This document shows, piece by piece, positions 57,453-64,000 of a stretch of DNA of 64,000 nt. Positions within the stretch are counted from its first letter, which is position 1. Each line of letters opens with the position of its first letter. Origin of the DNA: a virus; IMG/VR virus record IMGVR_UViG_3300035669_000001, positions 1 through 64,000 of that record; one strand, given 5' to 3'. Both the position numbers and the translations under genes were made by a program. Under the pieces are notes generated by a model. That model saw only the letters and a program-made list of their open reading frames with translations. It was not told the origin of the DNA and did not search any database.

Positions 57453-57886
57453 GCGCCGGCGGGATCACCCAGGCCGGGATCGGCTACCTGCTGGACCTGC
57501 TCCGCAACGCCGTGGCACCGGCGCCCACCTACTACGTCGCCCTGGTGGCCCAGCTGCCGCCGGGGTTCACCATCGGCGGGGAGGAGCTCGACGAGCCGGA
57601 CTTCGCCGAGTACGCCCGCGCGGAGATAGTCAACGACTCCGCGTCCTGGGAGATCACCGACAATGTGATGTCCAACACCGGCGAGGTCACCTTCCCCACC
57701 GCCGGTGCGGAGTGGGGCCAGGTGAGCTACTGGGCGATCTGCGACCAGCCCCAGTCTCTGGGAGGATCGGTGCTGTGGTGCGGGCAGTTCTCCGAGCCGC
57801 TGTGGGTCGAGGACGGACAGCAGGTCTACCTCAACCCCGGCGAGCTCGGGCTGCCCATCTCGGGCAACCAGTGGCTGATGAGGTAG
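57449..57886 (+). CDS. Minor tail protein, fibre-type small subunit
   Basis: 145 residues, GTG in a four-base overlap. YYVALVAQLPPGFTIGGEEL, later VTFPTAGAEWGQVSYWAICD and LNPGELGLPISG follow the familiar YLALxT...FPxxxxxWGxVxxWAIxD...G phrase of small actinophage tail proteins. Likely a tip or fibre-base subunit. Confidence 0.7.
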   Translation: MSAGGITQAGIGYLLDLLRNAVAPAPTYYVALVAQLPPGFTIGGEELDEPDFAEYARAEIVNDSASWEITDNVMSNTGEVTFPTAGAEWGQVSYWAICDQPQSLGGSVLWCGQFSEPLWVEDGQQVYLNPGELGLPISGNQWLMR

Positions 57887-57889
57887 CAG

Positions 57890-58741
57890 ATGAGCGTCAC
57901 CCCGTACGGCTTCGCCTCCGCGCAGGTGCGCTCCTTCGCACCGGTCGAGGACGACGGCGTCATCCCCCAGTCGGTCGTCGCCGTGGCCACCGAGGACTTC
58001 GTGCTGCTGGACGGCCAGCCGGTCGTGCCGGCCGTCTGGGCCGAGGCGGTGGGGGAGGTCACTGCGGAGGGCCTGTACTACGTGGAGCGTCCCTCCATCC
58101 TCGACATCCACTCCGACGCCATGGTGCGCTTCGTGGCGACCGAGGAGACCTTCGACACCGTCTCCTACGTCTGGAGCCCGCTGGCCTCTGAGATGGTCAG
58201 CAGGTACCAGCTGGACGGGTCCCCGCTGAGCGCCCCCGTCCTGGGGGAGAGCCGCTACCAGATCGGCCGGGAGATCTTCACCCCGGGCCACCTGGACTTC
58301 GCCGGGGCGGTGCTGACGAGCGACTTCAACGACGGCTTCGACGACGCCTTCTCCTTCACCATCGCGATGGCCCTCAACCTGTCCGACACCGGCTACAACC
58401 TCGTCACCTTCCTGGACGGCTCCTTCGTCTCGGTGGTCGACGGCGGGCTGCTGGCAGAGGTGGACGGGCACCGCTTCGGCGTCGACATCCCCCAGGGCCC
58501 CGCGGCCGCCACCCCGTTGTATGTCGTGCTGGACGTCACACCCCCCGTAGCGACCCTGATCGGTGCCACCGGCCCGGCCAAGATCTTCCGGGGGTCGTCC
58601 GCGGTGAGCGCGCGGACCACGTCCTTCGTCTTCACCCTGACCGGGGAGATGGAGCTGTTCAGCCTGGACGTCTGGGGCGACGAGAAGCCCGGGGTGGCCG
58701 AGATCGTGGCCCGCTACGCCTCCGTGCTGGGTGCCTCGTGA
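57890..58741 (+). CDS. Minor tail protein
   Basis: 283 residues. Beta-rich throughout: QVRSFAPVEDDGVIPQSVVA, DAFSFTIAMALNLSDTGYNL and ARTTSFVFTLTGEMELFSLD; the second half resembles a lectin-like jelly roll. No enzyme motif. Between tip genes, so a tail-tip component. Confidence 0.65.
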   Translation: MSVTPYGFASAQVRSFAPVEDDGVIPQSVVAVATEDFVLLDGQPVVPAVWAEAVGEVTAEGLYYVERPSILDIHSDAMVRFVATEETFDTVSYVWSPLASEMVSRYQLDGSPLSAPVLGESRYQIGREIFTPGHLDFAGAVLTSDFNDGFDDAFSFTIAMALNLSDTGYNLVTFLDGSFVSVVDGGLLAEVDGHRFGVDIPQGPAAATPLYVVLDVTPPVATLIGATGPAKIFRGSSAVSARTTSFVFTLTGEMELFSLDVWGDEKPGVAEIVARYASVLGAS

Positions 58742-60900
58742 GGGCACCGGGAGCGACCAAGCACTACGGGGGCAAGGGCTACTTCCGGGTCCGGGTCAAG
58801 CACCCCTCGGGCAGGTGGCGCGACATCACCATGTTCCGGAGCAAGCCGGTCCTGGTGACCTCCTACTCCTCGGCCGACCCCTTCGGGGACACCTCGGCGG
58901 TGCTGACCTTCCCGCAGGTCACCGCCTTCGAGCGGCCGGGCTCGGGCGACCTGTGGTGGCTGGTGCCCTGGGCGGGCGTGGAGATCGTCTGGTACGACCT
59001 GGTGGACGGGGTCTCGATCCCCTCCGACTGGGTCTGGGAGGGCAACATCGTCTCCGAGGAGATCAGCAGCGACTACTCGGTGCAGTGCAAGGGCGCGCTC
59101 TACATGAGCGACAACTTCCAGGCCGCGCCCTTCTACCCCCAGTACCCGGTCCCCTACGAGAAGCTGATCGTGATGGCGCTGGACCCGGTCACCCACCCGT
59201 CGCTTAGGAACAAGCCCTGCAAGGTGGTCTGGCCGGAGGGGTGGAACGTGCGGGTGCCGGCCTTCGACGAGCCCTCCTACCTGTGGTTCCTGCGGCCCTG
59301 GGGCGTCGCCAAGGGCGAGCGCTGGTCGAGCCTGACGACACGCTCCACGGGCTCGTGGGAGCCGGTGCTGACCGGCTTCGTGCAGACCCTGCTGTCGACG
59401 ATGTACACCCCCGAGGGCGACCAGTGGACGCTGCTGAAGGAGCGCGGGAGGGTGCCGGTCCTGCGGGTTCGGAACCCGGTCCGGGCCCCTCAGGCGGACA
59501 CCCTGACGGTCTACCACGGCGCACCCGGGGTGACGGTGAGCCTCAGCCGCGACTTCAACCAGAGCGCGAACGTGATCTACGGGTCCGGAACCGACCTCGC
59601 GGGGAGCACGTTCTCCGGGGCCCAGGTCTCCACGGACGGCGAGAGCACCTACTACGAGCCCTTCGCGGCCCTCCCCCAGGTGCACCCGGCAAGCGGTGCC
59701 AACCCCCGGCTGGTCTCGACCATGACCCGCAAGGAGTCCCGGCTCACCTTCCCCTCCGGGATCGACGAGCTTGCGGCCAGGGACATCTCGACCACCCAGA
59801 TCCGGCGCTTCGCCGACCCGGGCTACACCGGCACGGTGACGCTGGAGAGCGACCCGTTCTCCGATGGCGAGCCCTTCAACCGGATGCTCGTCACCGCCGG
59901 CGTCTCGCTGCTGGTGAAGAACCTGCGGGGCGACGACGTGCTGTTCCACGTCTCGTCGGTGGAGGTGTCCCCGATGGACGGCACGGCCTCCCTCACGGTC
60001 GACACCAAGTTCCGGGACGCCGTCAGCGTGGCCGAGGTGCGCGCGCGTACGCGGGACGCCCTGGACCCCGTCTACGCCCTGCAGGTGGGCAAGGCCTCCA
60101 CCACGGTGCCCGACCTGCTCAAGCCCTGGTCCTACTCCGCTGGGTCGGGTGTGATCCCCTCCGGGTCGAGCCTGGACGCCACCCCGCTGTTCAAACAGAT
60201 GCCGCCGACCACCGCGTTCCCCTGGACGGAGTGGACCCGGAGGTTCCCGCCGAAGAAGTACCCGAAGTACTACGTCAAGGTCTCCCGCAAGGGACCCAAG
60301 GCCTCCGACCGCTGGCAAGACAACGGCTACAAGCCGACCGCCAAGCGCTCGATCGCGGTTCCCGTCAAGGCCTCCCAGACCGGGGAGGTCAGGCTGACCC
60401 AGATCGCGGCCTACGACGCGGACGGCAACCAGGTCAAGGTGCGCTTCCACGTCGGGGTCTACTTCAACTCCGGCGTCACCACCAACGACATGCCGATGAT
60501 TCCCAAGGGGGCCAAGGGCCTCCCCTACGCCGCGTCCGACCGCTACCCGTTCTTCCCCGAGGCCTTCGAGACCCACAAGCCCAACGGGGAGGAGCAGGAC
60601 AACCCGGCTGTGCTGCTGCCCCAGGGGGCCGAGATGGTGGTGGGCTGGGGGAACGTGAACGACCCGGCCGGCTACTCACCCGGTCTGTTCTCCTCCGGTG
60701 GGGCGAAGACCGGCAGGCTGGTCGACGAGACCGGGTGGTCCTTCGACACCTCCGGCTACGGGGACTTCGACAAGTACTCGGTCAAGAACAACGCCAAGAA
60801 CAAGTCGGCCGGAATGCTCTACATGATGGTGTTCTGTGACGATACGGCCGAGGATGTGTACTTCCTGGGCAGACTTTTCAGGAAGGAGCCTGGGACGTGA
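58738..60900 (+). CDS. Large minor tail protein (tail hub/tip)
   Basis: 720 residues, GTG in a four-base overlap. N-terminal half contains ADPFGDTSAVLTFPQVTAFE and SDYSVQCKGALYMSDNF, phrases of tail hub proteins that bridge tube and tip; a second domain (480-720) carries ARDLEVTL-like strands and VKVRFHVGVYFNSGVTTNDM. It should form the central hub. Beta-rich with no enzyme motif seen. Confidence 0.7.
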   Translation: MRAPGATKHYGGKGYFRVRVKHPSGRWRDITMFRSKPVLVTSYSSADPFGDTSAVLTFPQVTAFERPGSGDLWWLVPWAGVEIVWYDLVDGVSIPSDWVWEGNIVSEEISSDYSVQCKGALYMSDNFQAAPFYPQYPVPYEKLIVMALDPVTHPSLRNKPCKVVWPEGWNVRVPAFDEPSYLWFLRPWGVAKGERWSSLTTRSTGSWEPVLTGFVQTLLSTMYTPEGDQWTLLKERGRVPVLRVRNPVRAPQADTLTVYHGAPGVTVSLSRDFNQSANVIYGSGTDLAGSTFSGAQVSTDGESTYYEPFAALPQVHPASGANPRLVSTMTRKESRLTFPSGIDELAARDISTTQIRRFADPGYTGTVTLESDPFSDGEPFNRMLVTAGVSLLVKNLRGDDVLFHVSSVEVSPMDGTASLTVDTKFRDAVSVAEVRARTRDALDPVYALQVGKASTTVPDLLKPWSYSAGSGVIPSGSSLDATPLFKQMPPTTAFPWTEWTRRFPPKKYPKYYVKVSRKGPKASDRWQDNGYKPTAKRSIAVPVKASQTGEVRLTQIAAYDADGNQVKVRFHVGVYFNSGVTTNDMPMIPKGAKGLPYAASDRYPFFPEAFETHKPNGEEQDNPAVLLPQGAEMVVGWGNVNDPAGYSPGLFSSGGAKTGRLVDETGWSFDTSGYGDFDKYSVKNNAKNKSAGMLYMMVFCDDTAEDVYFLGRLFRKEPGT

Positions 60901-61256
60901 GCTTCTCCGACTACCTCGTGGAGAAGTGGCTGGGGGACTTCTCGACCTGTTTCGTGGCGCTGCACTACGACGACCCGAGGACCGCCGGCGCCTACGCCTC
61001 GGAGGTGTGGGGCGGGGCGTACGCGCGCTGCAGGGCCACCTTCTCCCTGCCCGGCAACCGGGTCACCTGGAACTCCACGGTGCTGCACTTCGCCGGTCTC
61101 CCCGGCACCCTCATCACCCACCTGGCGATCTGGGACGTGGAGGTGAACGGGAACTTCATGGCCTCCGGGGTGGTCCCCAACGGCCCCGTCCGGGTCGCTC
61201 CGGGCGGACGGTACGACCTCGGGGTCAACCAGTTCGCGGTCAGCATCCGGTCTTGA
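60897..61256 (+). CDS. Small minor tail protein
   Basis: 119 residues, GTG in a four-base overlap. LVEKWLGDFSTCFVALHYDD, FSLPGNRVTWNSTVLHFAGL and ITHLAIWDVEVNGNFMASGV: a beta sandwich familiar as a tail-tip subunit in actinophages (WNxxxLxFxxLPxxxVTHLAIWD). Last gene of the plus-strand structural module. Confidence 0.7.
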   Translation: MSFSDYLVEKWLGDFSTCFVALHYDDPRTAGAYASEVWGGAYARCRATFSLPGNRVTWNSTVLHFAGLPGTLITHLAIWDVEVNGNFMASGVVPNGPVRVAPGGRYDLGVNQFAVSIRS

Positions 61257-61264
61257 TTCTGGGC

Positions 61265-61304
61265 AAAAAAAAAGGCCAGAGGCCCGCCCCCGAAGGGGCG
61301 GGCC
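61265..61304 (-). terminator. Intrinsic terminator of the minus-strand operon
   Basis: GGCCCGCCCC (61281-61290) and GGGGCGGGCC (61295-61304) form a perfect 10-bp stem with a CGAA loop, and an A9 run at 61265-61273 is the U-tract when read leftwards. It ends the minus-strand genes. Read rightwards it lacks a U-tract but the stem may still slow polymerase leaving the tail operon. Confidence 0.9.
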
Positions 61305-61310
61305 AGAGGC

Positions 61311-61598
61311 TCATTTGTAGGGACCGAACGAGCGGACGCGTGTGGGTTGACCGATGACCCCGTTGTCGTACAGGTCGATGATCTCCCCGCGGATCTTCTT
61401 GTTCGTCTGCTCGGCCACCAGACGTTCCAGGTCGGCCTTCATCTCCGGGGACGAACGGTAGACGATCTGCTGCGGTGGAGGGGGCTCGTACTTGTACTTG
61501 AGCACCTTGACGCACAGATACAACACGCTCCAGGTCAGGTTCACCAGGAACCCTGCAGCACCGACGACCTCGGCAGTGGACATCATCTCCGGGATCAT
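61311..61598 (-). CDS. Small single-pass membrane protein with cytoplasmic tail
   Basis: 95 residues. Hydrophobic segment AAGFLVNLTWSVLYLCVKVL near the N terminus, then PPPPQQIVYRSSPEMKADLE and a charged helix. Last gene of the minus-strand operon, overlapping the gene before it. Could be an exclusion or lysis-linked protein; unknown. Confidence 0.65.
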   Translation of the reverse strand: MIPEMMSTAEVVGAAGFLVNLTWSVLYLCVKVLKYKYEPPPPQQIVYRSSPEMKADLERLVAEQTNKKIRGEIIDLYDNGVIGQPTRVRSFGPYK

Positions 61599-61699
61599 GG
61601 GCGCCTCCGAACATAGAGGACTGTCCCGATGACGTACCCGATGATGCCAGCAGCGGCGACAAGGGAGATGATGAGGAGGACCTGGTTCATGACGCTCAT
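61595..61699 (-). CDS. 34-residue membrane micro-protein
   Basis: ATG at 61699, six bases after AGGA, overlapping both neighbours by four bases. Span QVLLIISLVAAAGIIGYVIG then VRRRP. Holin-like in build; role unknown. Confidence 0.6.
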   Translation of the reverse strand: MSVMNQVLLIISLVAAAGIIGYVIGTVLYVRRRP

Positions 61700-61953
61700 G
61701 GGTGGTCCTGAGGGTGCTTGTGCGCCCACGGGACGATCAGCCAAGTCGTCACGTACTTTCCGGTGGGGAAGGCTTTGTCGCCCGGAACGAACTCGCGGAT
61801 GACGTACTTTTGCATCCCGGTCTTGTGATGACGGATGCCGACCAGTCGTCCCCAACGCTCAGCAGGCTCACACCCGGCCCCGAGGGTCACACCCAGCTCC
61901 ACCTGGTCACCTGACTCTGGGGCGACATCGCGCCCGCAGATGCAGACAGTCAT
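61696..61953 (-). CDS. Small protein, function unknown
   Basis: 85 residues. CICGRDVAPESGDQVELGVT opens with CxC, and GVTLGAGCEPAERWGRLVGI follows; His-rich end (PWAHKHPQDHP). Coupled by four bases on both sides. Confidence 0.6.
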   Translation of the reverse strand: MTVCICGRDVAPESGDQVELGVTLGAGCEPAERWGRLVGIRHHKTGMQKYVIREFVPGDKAFPTGKYVTTWLIVPWAHKHPQDHP

Positions 61954-62177
61954 GGTTGGCTCCTCGGCTTTCGGTAGGGCGATTTAAGCCAGCTTGGTTG
62001 GGGGTCACCGCGGTAGACCCCAGTTGCTTCCGAGAGACCGACCGTGTGTCCCTCACGCCATGCCTCGTAGCGCAGCCTTCGGAACTTACGGTCTTGGAGG
62101 AGGATGACTGCTGTCGCAAGGACTACGACCAGGAGAACGATGAAGCCTGCGAGGACGTAAGCAGCCCACGTGGTCAT
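61950..62177 (-). CDS. Small single-pass membrane protein
   Basis: 75 residues from ATG 62177. Span AAYVLAGFIVLLVVVLATAV then basic FRRLRYEAWREGHTVGLSEA and a Pro/Arg-rich tail. Third membrane protein in this operon. Confidence 0.65.
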   Translation of the reverse strand: MTTWAAYVLAGFIVLLVVVLATAVILLQDRKFRRLRYEAWREGHTVGLSEATGVYRGDPQPSWLKSPYRKPRSQP

Positions 62178-62518
62178 TCCTGGCCCTTCGCGATCTCGTC
62201 GGATGAGGGTAACGTTTGCCGATCCCTGACCTTGACAGTGATCTGAAACATGTCGTCTGGGTCGATGCTCCACCGGCACTCGATGATCTCGCCCACGGCC
62301 GTCCCGTAGGCCGTACGCCAGATCAGTTGATCTCCCACCCGAACACCAGGCGAAGACCAACAGAAGCCACGCAAGAGGCCGTCCTGGCCTTGCTTAATGC
62401 TGAGGTCGTGACCCCAGTATTTGCGGGTGTAGTCGACAGTTCTCGTCATGCCGTCCCCCCCGACCTTACGGTGCTCGGCCATGATCGCGGCCGGGTCGAG
62501 CGGCTCAGAGGTAGACAT
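62174..62518 (-). CDS. Small beta-rich protein
   Basis: 114 residues from ATG 62518 with GGAG before it; ATG 62447 is the other option. Second half reads VGDQLIWRTAYGTAVGEIIE with FQITVKVRDRQTLPSSDE, an SH3-like small barrel by eye. Function unknown. Confidence 0.6.
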   Translation of the reverse strand: MSTSEPLDPAAIMAEHRKVGGDGMTRTVDYTRKYWGHDLSIKQGQDGLLRGFCWSSPGVRVGDQLIWRTAYGTAVGEIIECRWSIDPDDMFQITVKVRDRQTLPSSDEIAKGQE

Positions 62519-62858
62519 ACTCCACCCCGATGCCGCTGACCTTGTTCCCGTCCTTGTCGATCTCCGTTCCGGTGACGGAGATCCTTCGTCCTGAGGCGGG
62601 GTGGCGGTGCCAGCCCTTGGGCTCTCCCTCCCCGTCCCAGGCCTCGAGCGCGGCATGAGCAGCCTCGGTGGAGTGGTAGCACCAGCGGTCGGTGAAGCTG
62701 TAGTCGTCCCCGATGTCCCCGGTGATGATCGCCGCCGTGAACAGCATCGGCGACACCAGGGCGTACCTGTCACCGGGGAGGATCTTGGGTCCCTCGTAGT
62801 GGCACTTCTCGGCGAAGTCGGTGAGCCACTCCTCGGGGGTGGTTGTCAGTTCGGTCAT
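62505..62858 (-). CDS. Small protein, function unknown
   Basis: 117 residues from ATG 62858. TPEEWLTDFAEKCHYEGPKI and TDRWCYHSTEAAHAALEAWD, then a beta-rich end (GRRISVTGTEIDKDGNKVSG). It overlaps the nuclease/lipase-like gene before it by four bases. No family recognised. Confidence 0.65.
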   Translation of the reverse strand: MTELTTTPEEWLTDFAEKCHYEGPKILPGDRYALVSPMLFTAAIITGDIGDDYSFTDRWCYHSTEAAHAALEAWDGEGEPKGWHRHPASGRRISVTGTEIDKDGNKVSGIGVEYVYL

Positions 62859-64000
62859 GTCTGTCCTAGCTCGGCCTCCTCGGCCGTGGTCAGGGGCTCG
62901 TGCCCGGCGTTTTTCGCTTTGGCGACGTCGAAGGTGATCCGGGTGGAGAAGCGCATCCGCTGTCCCCACCACCTGTTCATCTCGGCGACGTCTTCCTTGG
63001 AGGAGACCGTCCTGATGATGGTCTCGTTTCCTCGGTGGACGGCGTTGCCGGAAAGGTTGTGCGAGCCCTGGTAGATGCTCGCACGTCCCTTCCCGTACAA
63101 CGTCCCGTCGACCCAGAAGGTCTTGTCGTGAAGGTAGATCCCCAACCTCGGGTCCTTAGGCGTCCAGTGACCGTCCCAGGTCGGTAGACGGGCCGCGGTG
63201 ACCAGGTAGCGCACGATCCGCGGAGAAGTGTCCCCCGCGTTGTTGACCGCTACTTGGACGATGCAGCCGGCATCCCTAAGAGCTTTCAGCTGGACCGCTA
63301 CGGCCTTGCGCGCATCACTCCAGAAGAAGACCGCGACCCGGATGAGAGTACGTCCCCCGACGCCGTATCCGGGCTTGGCCTTGCAGCTGACATGTTTCAG
63401 AGCGTTGACCCATGGGTCCGGCTTCCCCGAGGTTGGGAAGTACTGCATCTGCAGGTTGCCGCACGAGACACCAGGGAAGTTGCGTCTCGTCCTGTCAGCC
63501 TGCAGAGCTTTGTGGAAGGCCACCAGCGAGCGGTACATGCACTCACCTGCGAACACCTGGGTGGAGTTCCAGGAACCGGCGTTGGTGCTGCCGGTGAAGT
63601 GCTGGGTACCGACTGCGCCCACCATGCGGTAGTAGCCACCGCCCGGCTTGGCGACGCTGGAGGCCGTCCAGATCTTGGCGTGCATCACCCCCGATGAGTC
63701 GGAGGTGAAGCAGGAGCCCTCGCAGACCCGCACGTAGGACTTCGCACGGGTGTTGGTGCCGAGGGTCTTGATGAGGGCATTGATCTTCCCGCTCGGCGGG
63801 ATACGCCTCTGCATCACCCCCTGGACGTGGACCCCGCGGCGGTAGGTCCGCTGCAGGGCGGCCAGGACATCCTGGTCGGCCCCGACGTAGGCGGACGACG
63901 GCTTGGCGGGGTCCCTGCCCAGGTCCAGGTTGGGGATGACGAACCGGAAGACCGACCCCCGAGGCATCGCGTCGAGGACCCCGATGGTCGTCCGGATGTA
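62855..64000 (-). CDS. Phospholipase D-like (HKD) enzyme, 5' partial
   Basis: More than 381 residues; the frame runs past ATG 63967 to the window edge (YIRTTIGVLDA precedes it and fits the family), so the true start lies outside. Two HKD-type sites are visible: VMHAKIWTA with GSTNAGSW, and LHDKTFWVD with GSHNLSGNAVHRGNE, the HxK(x4)D...GSxN pattern duplicated as in the PLD superfamily. Members hydrolyse phosphodiesters in lipid or DNA. No membrane segment is seen in this part; a secretion signal could lie upstream. First gene of the minus-strand operon. Confidence 0.85.
   Translation of the reverse strand, partial: YIRTTIGVLDAMPRGSVFRFVIPNLDLGRDPAKPSSAYVGADQDVLAALQRTYRRGVHVQGVMQRRIPPSGKINALIKTLGTNTRAKSYVRVCEGSCFTSDSSGVMHAKIWTASSVAKPGGGYYRMVGAVGTQHFTGSTNAGSWNSTQVFAGECMYRSLVAFHKALQADRTRRNFPGVSCGNLQMQYFPTSGKPDPWVNALKHVSCKAKPGYGVGGRTLIRVAVFFWSDARKAVAVQLKALRDAGCIVQVAVNNAGDTSPRIVRYLVTAARLPTWDGHWTPKDPRLGIYLHDKTFWVDGTLYGKGRASIYQGSHNLSGNAVHRGNETIIRTVSSKEDVAEMNRWWGQRMRFSTRITFDVAKAKNAGHEPLTTAEEAELGQT

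Overview
The window is one continuous stretch of a large, GC-rich, tailed-phage genome (siphovirus layout) that most likely infects an actinobacterium. Pointers to the host are a WhiB-type iron-sulfur protein, heavy use of GTG starts, strong GC bias at third codon positions and gene families typical of actinobacteriophages. Both ends cut through genes. I see no tRNA, integrase, transposase or CRISPR array.

Layout. (1) 1-5.6 kb: end of a replicative DNA polymerase III alpha gene, an M15-like peptidase with a holin-like membrane protein, an HNH nuclease, a Cas4/RecB-like nuclease, a RuvC-like resolvase, a WhiB protein and a probable small terminase. (2) 5.6-17 kb: a long run of receptor-binding genes (collagen-like fibres, a beta-helix spike, a lectin-like protein, a fibronectin-type protein). 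(3) 17-18.6 kb: large terminase. (4) 18.6-26.7 kb: about 30 very small, overlapping genes, many with zinc-binding Cys/His pairs, an RNase H, a T4-type lysozyme endolysin followed by five tiny membrane proteins, a ribbon-helix-helix protein with a perfect inverted repeat at its start codon, and a probable Acb2/Tad1-like hairpin protein. (5) 26.7-27.9 kb: a three-gene minus-strand island with a papain-like protease and an HNH nuclease. (6) 28-46.3 kb: head module with portal, a 1029-residue basic polyprotein-like gene, an internal tail fibre, membrane proteins, a 927-residue orphan, a MuF-type protein, an XkdF-like protease, another basic glycine-rich protein, scaffold, decoration and major capsid protein. 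(7) 46.3-61.3 kb: connectors, tail tube, frameshifted tail chaperones, a tape measure with two cell-wall hydrolase domains, and minor tail proteins. (8) 61.3-64 kb: a minus-strand operon with a phospholipase-D-like gene and small membrane proteins, ended by an intrinsic terminator.

How it fits together. Terminase, portal, protease, scaffold and capsid genes build and fill the head; the connectors, tube, chaperones and tape measure build a long tail; the fibre cluster gives adsorption; two separate lysis-type gene sets are present. The most unusual part is the head module. Several proteins made next to the XkdF-like protease (29950-44806) repeatedly carry a short [V/I]-x-K-[A/S/G] motif, glycine/alanine-rich hydrophobic stretches followed by basic residues, and a shared xGRF element. 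The largest of them also has an HExxH...EExRAD metallopeptidase signature and an eight-residue copy of the start of the major capsid protein. I infer, without proof, a set of protease-processed internal head proteins, some possibly membrane-active on ejection. Motif statistics and virion proteomics would decide this.
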